Translations under genes and position numbers: made by a program
Shown: positions 42,950 to 54,191 of the stretch, piece after piece
Layout of the letters: each line of letters starts with the position of its first letter
How positions within the stretch are numbered: the stretch's first letter is position 1
Assembly (NCBI RefSeq): GCF_027943255.1
Contig: NC_072894.1
Location: forward strand, 78,345,601-78,409,600
Origin: Anastrepha obliqua
Taxonomy: Eukaryota > Arthropoda > Insecta > Diptera > Tephritidae
Direction: 5' to 3'
DNA length: 64,000 nt
Notes under the pieces: model-generated
What the model was told of the DNA's origin: nothing
The model's database searches: none
Seen by the model: only the letters and a program-made list of their open reading frames with translations

Positions 42950-44719
42950 GGATATATTTTTTAATTACGCCTATTTTATTTAAATACATTTTACTTTATT
43001 ATATTCAATTTCAGTTTATCTTATTTTCAATTTTTTTATTTTGTTTCATTGTGCTTTTACATTATTTTATTTAAGATTAGATTATTTTTCTTAAGTCATT
43101 TTTTCTATTTTATTTTTATTTTTCGATTTTTTTATTTCATTTTATTTAATTTTATATTATTTATTTTTGATTTTTAACTGTTTCTTTTATTTATGCTATT
43201 TTATTTTATGTATTTTATTTTTAATTTTTAATTTTTTTTTTATTTTACACCATTTTATTGTTTTTTGAATTTATTTTGTTTCAATTTACTTTATTTTATT
43301 TCAGTGTTTTTGATTTGGAATGTTATATTTTTTAAGTAAAACAGAACATTCGTTTGATCCACCCTTTCAAAAATGCTATAGCTGTGCTTCAACGCACACC
43401 GTTCGATGTCCAAATTTACGATGATATCTCGCCTAGACTTTAAATCAGCCTACGTGCAGCTCTAATCACTTTTAGTGCGCGCAGAAGTCATTATGTCAAA
43501 AATCAAAGCAAAGCAATAGTATGTACAGTTATGAGTAAAATGAGGATGTGCAAATACCAAATGTGTATTACATACAGATGCCGTGAGTATTTACTGCTAG
43601 GAAACCGAAATTATTTCAATGGCTCTAGAGGCAGTACTTCACTCAAAGTGAGCACTAATTGTGGTAGTGGATGTGATGGTCCGCACTAAATGGAGATAAT
43701 AATGTAGCTTTGCATTTGTGCAAGGCTGTTCCCTCTATGTGAAATTGTGAATATTATACATGTCAGGAAAAACATCAAATATTAAACCTCAACCCTTCAA
43801 TCACATAGATATTACTCATGCTTATTGCAAGAAATAAATTATTGCTATAAACCCAAAAACAAAAATAGTATCATACAGAAATCCATTTATTGCAAAAGAG
43901 AATAGCAGTGTGTGCAGGAAATACGTCAAAAGGCATTAATTTATATGAAAGACAAACGGGGAAAATCGAACTCAATACCTAACCAATACTCACATAAAAA
44001 TAGTAGGTATGTACCATGTATGCAGCAGAGGATATGTATGTGTGTGTACAAATGTGCATTAGAGTCCATTTAAGTCAAAATGCTGCTGGTACGCAATTCA
44101 ATTGAAAGTCGGCTCAGATTAGTAAAAGTAATGTTGAAAAACTAGCTGAGCGCATGCGATTGCTTGTGTGGTCCCACTAAATTGTCTCATAGCGGAAAGG
44201 GCACGCACACTTCCGAGGAAGGAGGACAAGAGCAGCATGCACATACGAACATCTATCCACATCCTTATACGCATTCGCCCACAAAGTAAGTAGGCATTTG
44301 CAATCCTTAAATCTGTAGTTTGGGCTCGTACATGTTGCATATCAGTCATTATATCCGACGGAACGATGCAAGGACACGTATCACCTTCGGCTCCATTGTG
44401 ATCGTTATTATTTTTGATGCTCTTGTTATATTCATATAGACATATTTACTTGCATCTCTGTTTGGCGATTGAGTTCATCATAACCCCAATTGTGTGAGTG
44501 TTATATGTGAGGAGAGTAGCAAATGTTCGCTTGGTATGCAACAATGATTGAATTTCTCAGTTGATTAGCGTAGGAATACGAGTTGCTTGTTTCATTTTGA
44601 ATTCAATTGCAAGCAGTTCGGATAGAGACAAGAAGAAAAGCTTATGAAAAAGAGTAGGTCACAATTCCATCGCCCGGCACTCAGTTTTTTTTATTATTGA
44701 CGGATTTCGGCATAATCTA
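42950..44719. other. AT-rich tract, then unique-looking DNA; no gene
   Basis: 42960-43330 is TTTTATTT-type simple sequence. 43331-44719 has short frames without domains and scattered CATA-like repeats near 44030-44060. Confidence 0.5.
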
Positions 44720-45150
44720 AAGCCTGCGAAAATATTTAATGAGTGCCAAATACCATAGCAATATAATTCACAGTGGATTGACCACCTTGAAGTGGATTTT
44801 CAGATTCCAGACTGTGCATTCTCTTATAGGGTGCGAGGTCACTTTAACGCTTCGACCGATGACGTACAAATTTAAGTACTTCGATTATTTCCTTAATTTG
44901 TCCACGGCATGCTATAGTTCAGCAAGGGAGCAAAGGCCCACAGCAATCTTCCTCCATTCGACTCCATCAGAACAATCTTCTTCAGCCCGTTCCAGCTTTT
45001 GTTAGTTTTCTTTATCTCCGCTTCTCAATGCCTGCTCCGGCTCAGCGAGGGTCTATCTCTTCGTCGTTTTCCAAGTGGATTCCAATCAATTGCAGTGCGT
45101 TTGTTGTCACTTGATTCTCTTCTAAGAACGTGCCTCATGTCAATATTTTC
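44720..45150 (-). pseudogene. LINE C-terminal relic
   Basis: On the minus strand from 45139: MRHVLRRESSDNKRTALDWN with the next residues PLGKRRRDRPSLSRSRH (a frame break lies between), EIKKTNKSWNGLKKIVLMES and GGRLLWAFAPLL. This is the HxLRR...L.WNPxGKRRRGRP...SWxxLK...R..WR tail found at the C-terminus of CR1/RTE-type LINE proteins, the same tail type as in the relic at 3420-4032. The 5' part is absent. Confidence 0.7.
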
Positions 45151-45909
45151 ATAATGTCTACGTCTAATGAGATTATATTTTTATTTTTCGAGAAAAGAAA
45201 AAAACTATTAATGGCAAACATAAAAAGGCTTTGAGGAAAAATGTATTGAAATGTCATTTACATATGTATGTGTGTCGGAAAATTTAGAAACAATGAAGAT
45301 TAAATTTCTAAAACCCGAAATATAAATAGCAGCCCTCGTGAAATTATGTTTGAAATTTGTATTCGACCAAACGAACTTTTATTAGTCCCCTCGTACATTT
45401 TAAATTATCAAATAGAGAACGCACCAAAAATTCCTAAATTCTTATACTCTTATATTCTCCATTGGGCGCCATTCATGCATTGAATTCCTTCAATTACAGA
45501 TGTCATTGCCGAAAACACTAAAGCAATCGCCTTTCTCTGTTTGTCTTGCTATATTTGTACGATATATTGTTCTTGTAGTTAGCTGCATGCCGGCACATGC
45601 GCTGACATTCTTTTCGGAAGTAACTATTTATCTGAAATAGTTTCAAGTGGCACAGCCGCCTATGCACATGATCCCACACGGCCCAGTCAACAATGTCAAG
45701 GTGCAATGCATGAATGTATGTTTTTTTTTCGAATGACACGTACATACATAAATAACTAAAATGATAAAAAAATTAAAATATTCAGTTTAACGCTAAATAG
45801 TGCATTCCAATAAGAACGGATTTAATAATGTAATGGTAATCGTAACGGTTGTACGGGTCAGACTAACTAACTTATGAACTGCGACCGGATTATTCCATTG
45901 TACGCCCCT
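45151..45909. other. No gene seen
   Basis: AT-rich DNA. The minus-strand frame at 45518-45745 has no recognised domain. Confidence 0.5.
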
Positions 45910-46260
45910 CAGTGCTTAATTTTGGTTATTTCGTATTGTGAAAAATCGAAGCAGCTCCTTTGGAGGGAGCATTTGTAAATCTTCATCCACTAGTAGGTAT
46001 GAGACCAGGATTCTGTGTTTCCAGTGACCTAATGCTTCATATTTGGTGATTAAGTGTTCCATGGACTTCTCGTCATCACAACGGAACCTGCATTTAGTAA
46101 CGTAAAATAAATGCACAATTAATCGACGAAGTGTAGGTATCGAGTCGCGCGGCATATTAGATCCATAGAGATCTTTGGGCTTAATGGGTTTGCTATAACG
46201 GTGAGACAGTCGAGGATGGGGCTACTTTGTACCAATAGCTAGAAAACCCGAGAGCTTTGC
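45910..46260 (-). pseudogene. LINE C-terminal zinc-knuckle relic
   Basis: The minus-strand frame 45916-46155 reads KCRFRCDDEKSMEHLITKYE, then ALGHWKHRILVSYLLVDEDL and LPPKELLRFF. This is the CRxC...E..EHL...CEALG...R...LG block at the end of RNase H-bearing insect LINEs, with Cys residues replaced (CRFC to CRFR, CEALG to YEALG). Short upstream and no 3' tail identified. Confidence 0.68.
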
Positions 46261-46429
46261 TTAAATATGGTCACAAGCCCATTTCAGGTTCAGCCGATGT
46301 ATCCAACCTTTATGTCACTCCCATGCCGGATACTGCTTGCAGATCCAAATACTGTTGTCGCATGTTTTCTCATATCATTATCACTAAATATAAAACACAA
46401 AAAATTCCCTGAAAAAGCCAATCTGCTCT

Positions 46430-47698
46430 TCGGAAGTCCATAGCGTTTTTATGTTTTCTTTTACTCCACAACGATTTGTTTGCTGTTTGGCAAAGGGTAA
46501 ACATTCAACTCTTTCTGCTCTACAAAACTATGTTAATTGTATTTTCGTTGTGTTTTATTAGATTTCTGACTTAGAAATGGAATACCTAGAAGGCAAAAAT
46601 CAACATTTTTGACATCTGGTCTTCTTTGCTTTTCATCGACGTCAAAAAGCTGCCGAAGTAGCCCGGGACATTTGCGTCGTGTGTGGAGAAAGTGTCATAG
46701 GCGAGCACCTATGAAGAGCTACCTCACGGAAATGGTTTGCAAATTTCAAAAATGGCGACTCTGATGTCGATGGCACGTAACGCAGCGGAAAGTCTTCTGA
46801 ATCCTCAAATCACTGTCGCCAAACCTGTCATGAATTGACGAAAAAAATGAACTGCGATCGTAAAACGATTCTCAATCACCTGCATTCAATGGGATTTACT
46901 GAAAAATTGGTAGCCTGGGTGCCTCATGAGCTCAACTAAAAACAAAAAAGAAAGTCGCCTTCAAATTATTTCTCAGCATCTGACCCGCCATCGAGCAACA
47001 CGAGGTCATAAACAGCGTTTTTGCACCGAATCGTCACGAGACGTGTTGCCTATACAGGTACGTCAATACGAGGTAAAGAAAGGAGTGGGTGGCTCCAGCA
47101 GATACCCCAAAGTCGAGAATCAGGACGGATCTTCATTCAAGAAAGAAGACCATGATATGTGTGTGATGGATCTGGGAGGGCATGGTGCACTGGGAAATGC
47201 TCGAAAAGAATTCCACGGCCAACAAGGGGCTCTACATTATGCAGCTAAACCGCGTGAATAAGGCTATTCGACTGAAAAGACCTGATCGGTATGGTCAAAA
47301 CATACACCTTCACGACAACGCCAGATCCCATATTGCACAAGTTGTCAAAGCCGCACCCCAAGAGCTACAATGAGGGGTTATTTATTTATTTAGCATTCGC
47401 CTGATCCTCCGAACCTTTCACCGACCGATTACCATCCTTTCCGCTCCCTGCCAAACCATATGAAGAGCGTTACTTTCGATAACAAAGAAGTCCTTAAAAA
47501 CTGGCACAACAACTTCTTTAGCACCAGACCAGGCGACTTTTGGCGGGACGGTATCAACAAATTGATGGATAGGAGGGGAGAAGTTGTAAACAGCAACGGT
47601 GTATATACATATAATTGATTAACTTATTGATATTATTGTTGTTTTTTGTTCAAATTAAAGTTTTCGGTAAAAATAACCCAACCAAATATAAAAGCTGA
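46430..47698 (+). pseudogene. Full-length dead mariner element (copy 2 of a pair)
   Basis: Plus-strand mariner alignable with 18827-20049, including the 5' UTR (AACGATTTGTTTGCTGTTTG near 46471). The transposase ATG is at 46577 (MEYLEGKNQHF), with a stop after 11 codons caused by a lost base. Later segments are readable: GQKAAEVARDICVVCGES, ARKWFANFKNGDSDV-like, HLHSMGFTEKLVAWVPHELN, TMICVMDLGGHGALG, IHWEMLEKNSTANKGLYIMQ, and LHDNARSHIAQVVKAAPQEL with the second catalytic Asp (about 47310-47370). An AT-rich insertion follows, then PTDYHPFRSLPNHMKS-like, PGDFWRDGINKLMDR and ending NSNGVYTYN near 47618. The right terminus reads (reversed) TATATTTGGTTGGGTTATTT. Multiple frame breaks. Confidence 0.87.
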
Positions 47699-47758
47699 CC
47701 TCCGATTTGTGGTTTTATTTCACGCGTTCACTTCACTTTGTTTCGGTGAGTTCTAATA

Positions 47759-48169
47759 GGGGCGTTCCATGAAAGTAGTACCAGTTGGTCCTTCAATTTT
47801 CTTTACACTTTGGAATTTTGTTGTGTTTGTGACTCTTTGGAAGCATGCCAAAGGGTTTTGCAAAATTTCAATTATTTTGCAAGTTATTGTTTATTGAATT
47901 TTTATGCTAAATTTTTTTCGATAATTTTTATCTTGAAATATATTAGTGATACAAAAAAAAGTTCTTTATAAAAATTATAGGGAAAAAGTTGAATTTTCAT
48001 AATATATTTTTTAAAAAATAAAAAAAATAATTTTTAGCTAATTTTTTATTGTTGTTTTTTTACTCGAAGTACACTGTGGAATTTTATAAAAACAATTTTT
48101 TATCAAAGTTTGAACCCTTCTTAAAAGATACTGCAAATTATAGAGATGGGTTTTTTTTTGTTCTCGAGA
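47759..48169. repeat. Left long terminal inverted repeat
   Basis: 411 bp pairing with 49541-49968. The inner end is at TTCTCGAGA, just before the coding region. The outer end GGGGCGTTCC abuts the AATA duplication. Confidence 0.9.
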
Positions 48170-48179
48170 TTATTAATTT

Positions 48180-49177
48180 TTGAATTTTATACTGCATGCT
48201 TCCTTGCGACCAAAGCAATGTGTACTTGCTGATAGTAATGGAACACACACGGTTTGTGTGTGTAAAATACATCAGAATTTTAAATTAATGTTAAACGATT
48301 TAAAAAGTATTTTTGCAGATATATCTGTAACTACTTATGAAGAAATAATAGAATGCATGATTTGTAGTAAGCCTAAAAATGAATGTTATATGAAACAATG
48401 TGATCTTTGCCCTGGCTTTCATGAAATTGCTACTGAAATAGAAGAAGCTCTCAAAAAGAGAAATATTATTAATATAACTTATCAACTGTGGACTAACACC
48501 GATCGTTCTTCTCTAGAAACAATTACGGAGGAGGCGAAAATATTCCTCAAAAAAATGAGCAAAGAAGCTGATATCCTTTTACTGCATAATTTTGTAGCTA
48601 AAGAACAAAGTAATTTTTTAAAAAATCTAAAAACAAATTTAAAAGAAGGGGAATTAATTGTAATTGGGGATTTTTCTGAAAATTTTACATTTTTAATACA
48701 AAATGCAATACAGAGTCATCATTGGAATAACAGCCAAACAACTATGCAGCATCACAGTATAAAAACAGAAAAAATTTTATCAATTTAGTCTATCATTTTC
48801 AAGATTTTAATATAGAAGCAGAATGGCACTTTTTTGCAACGTCTCATGGAAAAAATGCTTGTGATGGAATTGGTGGTACAATAAAAAGGTACGTTAGGCG
48901 AGAAAGTCAACGAAGACCTGATACTGTACCAATAGCAACTCCTGGAGAATTTTTTAACATAGTTAAAAACAAATTTGATTCAATTACATTTGACTTTTGT
49001 TCCAATGAAGCTCTTGAAGATATAAAAAAGTTCTTAAGTAAACGATTTTTAACATGCAAAACAATCAGTGGCACACGTGGTTTTCATTCTTTTATTCCAG
49101 TTGAAAATGAAAAAATTAAATGTAAAAAAATTTCTAACTTCAATGATAGTTTATCTTCCGTATTTAATATTTCATAA
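48180..49177 (+). pseudogene. Putative transposase of the long-TIR element, frameshifted and internally deleted
   Basis: Two overlapping plus-strand frames. Frame 1 (48180-48788; first ATG at 48288) reads LRPKQCVLADSNGTHTVCVC and contains a cysteine/histidine cluster: numbering from 48180, C26, C28, H31, then C59, C62, C69, C74, C77, H81, probably zinc-binding. It continues to IVIGDFSENFTF, a plausible catalytic Asp at residue 164, and HHWNNSQ. Frame 2 (48755-49177) continues the homology with ASQYKNRKNFINL, AEWHFFATSHGKNACDGIGG, then TIKRYVRRESQRRPD, and ends VFNIS. From memory of this protein type, roughly 90 residues between HWNNSQ and the SDGAxSQYKN block are missing, as is the N-terminal part. 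So it is a deletion product plus a frameshift. DNA cleavage function is inferred from the termini, not shown. Confidence 0.75.
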
Positions 49178-49540
49178 TAATTCTTATCAATTCTAAAATT
49201 CTAAATAGAACACAAAAAATTTTTTTGATTATATTGAAAAAATGTATACAACTTATGTTATGTATTATTCTATTTTATAATATAGAGAAAGGGAATGGCG
49301 GATTAGGCCTACTGGGGATACCACCTTTTTTTTACATTTTTTTTTTTAAAACGCACTTAACGTACTGTACCTCCAGGGTGGTGTGGAAAACGGTATTTAT
49401 TTAATAAAAAATGTTAATTTAGTAAGTGGGAATAATATTAAAAAAAAATATGATGTAAAACTGTGTTCTTTATATTGTATTGGTAAAGAATAAAGCATGC
49501 TGCGGGAGCTGCCGCGCGCGGCTACCAGGGCGAGTCAATT

Positions 49541-49968
49541 TCTCGAGAACAAAAAAAAACTCATCTCTATAATTTGCAGCATCTTTTAAGAAGGGTTCAA
49601 ACTTTGATAAAAAATTTTTTTTATAAAATTCCACAGTGTACTTCGAGTAAAAAAACAACAATAAAAAATTATTGTTTAAACAAATTAGCTAAAAATTATT
49701 TTTTTTTATTTTTTAAAAAATATATTATGAAAATTCAACTTTTTCCCTATAATTTTTATAAAGAACTTTTTTTTGTATCACTAATATATTTCAAGATAAA
49801 AATTATCGAAAAAAAATTAGCATAAAAATTCAATAAACAATAACTTGCAAAATAATTGAAATTTTGCAAAACCCTTTGGCATGCTTCCAAAGAGTCACAA
49901 ACACAACAAAATTCCAAAGTATAAAGAAAATTGAAGGACCAACTGGTACTACTTTCATGGAACGCCCC
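49541..49968. repeat. Right long terminal inverted repeat
   Basis: 428 bp, the reverse complement of 47759-48169 with small insertions, for example around 49665-49685. The outer end meets the AATA duplication at 49969-49972. Confidence 0.9.
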
Positions 49969-49972
49969 AATA

Positions 49973-51742
49973 TGCAATTTTCACATGCATTTATTTTCAT
50001 GTTTATGGTTTTTATTTATATCGAATATTTTTTAGATATGGCTTGGTGCAAAGCTGTCAATGTTTGTATAATAAACCAATTCATACTAATGGTACAGAAA
50101 CGCCTCCTTTCGGTTAGTATATTTTCTTTGGTTTCGGCGTTTTCGAAATGAACAAATATCAGAGTGATGTGCACTTTTAACTAACCATTTCACAAGCCCT
50201 TTAAGAAAAGCAGACATTTATCAGGCGAATAAAAAACACACAATAACCACATTTCGCTGCACACTTGCGGGCGAGGAAAATATTAAGCACCACCATTTGA
50301 AGAAGAACCTGCTTATTAGCATATCTTACCTTCAATGGCATAACTTAAAAGTGCATTTCTGGTTTTGAATTTCATCAGAAGGTAGCAATCTCATTATCCC
50401 CTACCACATCCACGCTCCTCAATTAAGGGTTAATTTAAGTATAATCAGCTCAATTGTGTAATTCAAAAGGATTGAAAAGGGGTTAACAGCGTGTCACTAA
50501 AGGGACTGTTGGTGTAAGTGGTGTATATAATCTGACAGTAATTTTGCCATCAGGCTAAAATGCCACACACATCGAAGACATTGTCGTTATGTCATTTGTA
50601 TGAAATAATTATTTTAATGTGCAGTACAAGGGAGCCACGTAGGAAATTATGCATTCAATGCATTTTATGTTTTCTCGCTGATTTCATATTTTTCCTTTCT
50701 TCAAATGGACATTAAGCGAAATATTTCAAATCAGTAATACCACCGCGATCAATTTTTCTACCCTTCGTAATCAATCACGAATGTGCCAAACGGTTTGCAC
50801 TGCTGATGTGGGTGAACAAAAATTTTTATTCATTCACAAAATACAAATACAATTTGTCGCACGCTTGTCTAACTCTTCGTGCATGCCTATATATATATAT
50901 GTGTGTGTATATATATATATACGTGTGTAATTATACACAAAATAGCTAAATATTCTTCTATTGAATGAACAAACGTGTGCAGGCGATACAATGCACAAAT
51001 GTGCAAATTTTATAAAGCATTTATAGTCCAGCAATTCTCTTTATTACGAGTTACATACATACATACATACATACATACTATGTGATAAACTTGTTATTAT
51101 TATTATTACTCTTCGACCATATGTTGCTGTCAGCGGGGCAAAAGTATCCTTTAATTGCAATGCAATTATTATTCGTGTTGCACATGTCGCCGTGCACCAA
51201 AGCGAAGCGAGGTATGCATTCATGAATACAAGGAGCAAACAAATGAAAGGAAGTTCATGTATACATAACTACAAGCCCATATGTACAAATCGTATGTAAA
51301 TATGTATGTATGTGTCCATTCATCATGTGATGTGCTGGGATGTCGATGCGCCACCAAGCCGAGATTCCGTTGTTCCGGTTTGCTCTGTGCGTCTGGGGCA
51401 TGTGCATCGGGGCAGATGTTTTTTTGTTGTCTTCTTTTTGTTATTTCGAAAACCACACGCGTGTTGTCGGTATATCAATATGCCGTGTGCCCTCCATTCA
51501 GCTCCCTCGTAACCTTCGAAGGATGTTTTTCCTTTTTTGTCGTGCTTTGCTTTGCTATATTTGTTTGCATTAAATGTATTGAATGTCCTGAACCACGGGT
51601 TAAGGTTAAATATTTTTTAAGTGATAGCGAAATCAAGTTGAATACGGTTTGAGGAAAAACCATAAAATTACCGCAAATTATACTTTAATCTAATATCTAT
51701 CGAAATATTAATTTGTAAATATATCGACTGCTTTCCAAATCC
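49973..51742. other. No gene; microsatellites
   Basis: Unique-looking DNA with a TA/TG-rich run at about 50888-50922 and a (CATA)n run at about 51052-51078. Three overlapping plus-strand frames at 51281-51652 have no recognised domain and reflect a locally GC-richer patch. Confidence 0.55.
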
Positions 51743-52014
51743 CTGTTACATGTTTGGCTGAGCTCCTCTTCCAGTTTGCGCGTTGCTATTCCCTCGTAAA
51801 TGGGGAGACCTACAATTTTATGACGTTTCCGAACAGCAGATGGTTTTTTATGTGGAGCTTTTTGATGGTAAAAATACATTCGGAAGCTTGCCACTGTCTT
51901 CCAACGCGCGACCGCTATTAGAAAAAACCTTTTCTACCATTTGGTGTTTCATGCCCACACCAAGATTCAAGCCCGGGCCTCATCACGGAACAACCTATTC
52001 GGCTACGGCAACCG
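51743..52014 (-). mobile_element. tRNA-derived SINE, diverged copy (copy 7)
   Basis: Minus-strand copy: CGGTTGCCGTAGCCGAATAG at 52014, a deleted segment with GGCTTGAATCTTGG as the decayed B-box, then TTTCTAATAGCGGTCGCGCG, GGCAAGCTTCCGAATGTATT and GAGCTCAGCCAAAC. The tail is missing at the left edge. Substitutions throughout indicate an old copy. Confidence 0.78.
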
Positions 52015-53019
52015 TCTCCGCGTCATATATTTCGAATATTTACCACCACCTTCATCTAACTGTCGTACGAGGTCGTCAATTTCTATGCATCCAATAGATT
52101 TTAAATCCTTTCTTGCAATCTGAGGGTTGGGAATGGATACGTTGTATTCCACACAAAACAAATCGCTCACCAACTAGCCACATATCTTCTTTATGACTGC
52201 CTCAAGTGGCTGACCCAGTAGGCTCTTTAGACAACTAATCAATTAATGAAATTCCTCGGGTAACCCTGAAAATGTATGTACTAATATTCTACGCCGACTA
52301 CCCATGTTGAGTTCCTCTGGTTCTTTTTACACATTTCTTCGAAATTTGATTTCAAAGCATACTAACGTGAGCAATCGAATATTTTTTTATTTTATTTTTA
52401 TTTATAAATACCCATGGAAAGCTCTTCAAATGATTTTTTATTAATATGTAGTTATTCTGTTATCTGCCACATTTTAATTCTTCAATCGGCCAATATTTAT
52501 TTTTCGTCTTTTCTGACGTCTTCTTCGATCACTGACGCCATTGGGCGGACTAGACCTGAAGTTCTCGTCTCTTATTGAAATACCTTTTTCACCACTGTAA
52601 CATTTATGTAATAAAATTTCTGTGTATTCAATTTCCTAACAAGTAATTTAATAACAGGAGGGTGCTTCTAATGCGAGGTTTTTTCGTATCCGTACGCATG
52701 GTTTTGTTGCCAGAGATAACTATATATTCACCAAAACTATGAACGAAATAAAATAAGGCTTATTTATACTAACAATAAGTCACGAAGTATCGAGATGATG
52801 ATATATCGCAACTTAACGCCGGTCGTAGTGTTATCAATCGTCGTGCGCATTGAATTCTATTGAGAATTTCTCCTGCCAGCAAGCCCTATTTTGGGCTAGG
52901 GTGGTTGCAACCTTCCTTTCGGGTGTAGACGAGTACTCAGGCCTTGAAGAACATTGTGATACCAGTCGTGAAAGTTTACAATTCAAATAAATTATAATTA
53001 AGTGCAGGAAGACTAATAT
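52015..53019. other. No gene recognised
   Basis: AT-rich. About 52680-52960 has a more balanced composition and may be an unidentifiable element relic. Confidence 0.4.
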
Positions 53020-53606
53020 AAATTATACTGACATAGCCCGTACGGCAGCGAAATATAGGGAGATGCGCTAAACTGTAAAACCAAGCGCAAAGCACTGGAG
53101 GTTCTACTAAGAGCACAGTTGCGTCAGCCTACCGCACTGTCTCAGGCGGAGCAGTTTTTGTGGTCAAGAGAGAGATACCTATCGACCTCATGGCCCGGGA
53201 ACTAGTGAATGCGTGGTTGTAGGAAAAAATACGCTACAATTAACGCCGCAGAACGAAGATACCAAACCATGCAACGGTGGCAAAGCCGATGGGACACTAA
53301 ATCGAGTGGCAGATGGACGGCGAAACAGATTCCTACAGTAGTTAAATGGGTTGAAATGAACTTCGGGGAAGGGGAAGTGCATTATTTTATGACTCATTGC
53401 CTCTCGGTTCACGGATACTTCCAGAAATACCTATACCGCATGGGAAAGGTAAGTGATCGTTTTTGGTTGTGACAGATGGCTCGCGATAAGAGATATTCTG
53501 AAGGAGCAGATTGGCGACATCGCGCCGACCAACGTAATCGGCAAAGTGCTCGAACGCGAGGATAACTGGAATGCAGTTAAAAGATACGTTGAAGAAACAA
53601 AGTAGA
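53020..53606 (+). pseudogene. R1-like LINE C-terminal relic
   Basis: Plus-strand tail of a LINE polyprotein. About 53126-53200 reads AYRTVSGGAVFVV.REIPIDL (in pieces), a segment typical of R1-clade proteins. After a frame change (53209-53472) come TMQRWQSRWDTKSSGRWTAK, then VHYFMTHCLSVHGYFQKYLY, corresponding to the thumb end and the QxLTGHGxFxxYL motif. Then CDRWLAIRDILKEQIGDIAP and NVIGKVLEREDNWNAVKRYV with EETK plus stop near 53606. The zinc knuckle between the two is broken. RT and endonuclease are absent. Confidence 0.75.
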
Positions 53607-53889
53607 CCTCGACGCAGTACAACAAAGCTAAGCCGCACAGATAGCGACACTAGAAGACGAGCCAATTGTACGGAAACTGACTACAAATATGGTGGACCCA
53701 GGACGTGGGTGAATAGAATTGGTCCCTTGTGGATGCTTTAGGGATCCCGAAAGAATGCAGAAAGTAGTCCCAGAAATTGGGTCTCCCTGTAAGTATGAAG
53801 GCATTTTGTACCCTACCTCATCCACCAAAAAAACAAAATACTTGACATAGAACTCAAGAAAAGAAAGGGCGCAAAAGAGAGTGGCTTTC
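53607..53889. other. Spacer, possibly LINE 3' UTR
   Basis: Follows the R1-like stop codon. No other feature seen. Confidence 0.35.
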
Positions 53890-54092
53890 ATTAAACGTAT
53901 AAAGTAATGTTTTTTTTTTGCTAAATAAAAAATTTTCCATTCTTTATTTTCGCCTTTACGCACTTCATTGTTTGTCTATTTGTGTAATGCAGCTGTATAG
54001 TTCGCAAGAGTCAAATATGATTGGCGTACGACGCCTTTTGGAAAAATTATAAATCTTCCGATAGAGTGTTTAATTTTGCGCCTCCTAGTATG
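53890..54092 (-). repeat. Dispersed repeat end, paired with 24940-25150
   Basis: Aligns with 24940-25150: GCAGCTGTATAGTTCGCAAG, AAATCTTCCGATAGAGTG and an end near GCGCCTCCTAGTATG. Same orientation and same boundary, so it is likely the same end of one transposon family. Confidence 0.6.
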
Positions 54093-54191
54093 TAAAGAAA
54101 AAGATTAAGTAATATTTAGTAGTGCAATAAGAGAAGATTAAGTAATATTTAGTTTGGCTCCAATTTGGAATAGGAACTAAGTATTTAGTTA

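Larger units (their letters stand above)
47759..49968 (+). mobile_element. 2.2-kb transposon with about 0.4-kb inverted repeats and an unusual protein
   Basis: Perfectly opposed termini GGGGCGTTCCATGAAAGTAG at 47759 and its reverse complement ending at 49968, with AATA immediately outside on both sides (47755-47758 and 49969-49972) as a 4-bp target duplication. The arms run 47759-48169 (411 bp) and 49541-49968 (428 bp) and are close copies with small length differences. Between them is a broken gene (48180-49177) for a cysteine-rich protein that I recognise as a recurrent unnamed arthropod protein type, and a GC-rich palindrome at 49511-49522. The 4-bp duplication and the non-Tc1 protein exclude mariner and piggyBac. 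Assignment to a superfamily (for example Sola, which makes 4-bp duplications) is a guess. Confidence 0.88.

Noticed and set aside
51281..51652. Three overlapping plus-strand frames of 68-123 codons
   Set aside because: Several frames are open at once in a GC-richer patch. No domain, start context or splice structure supports any of them.
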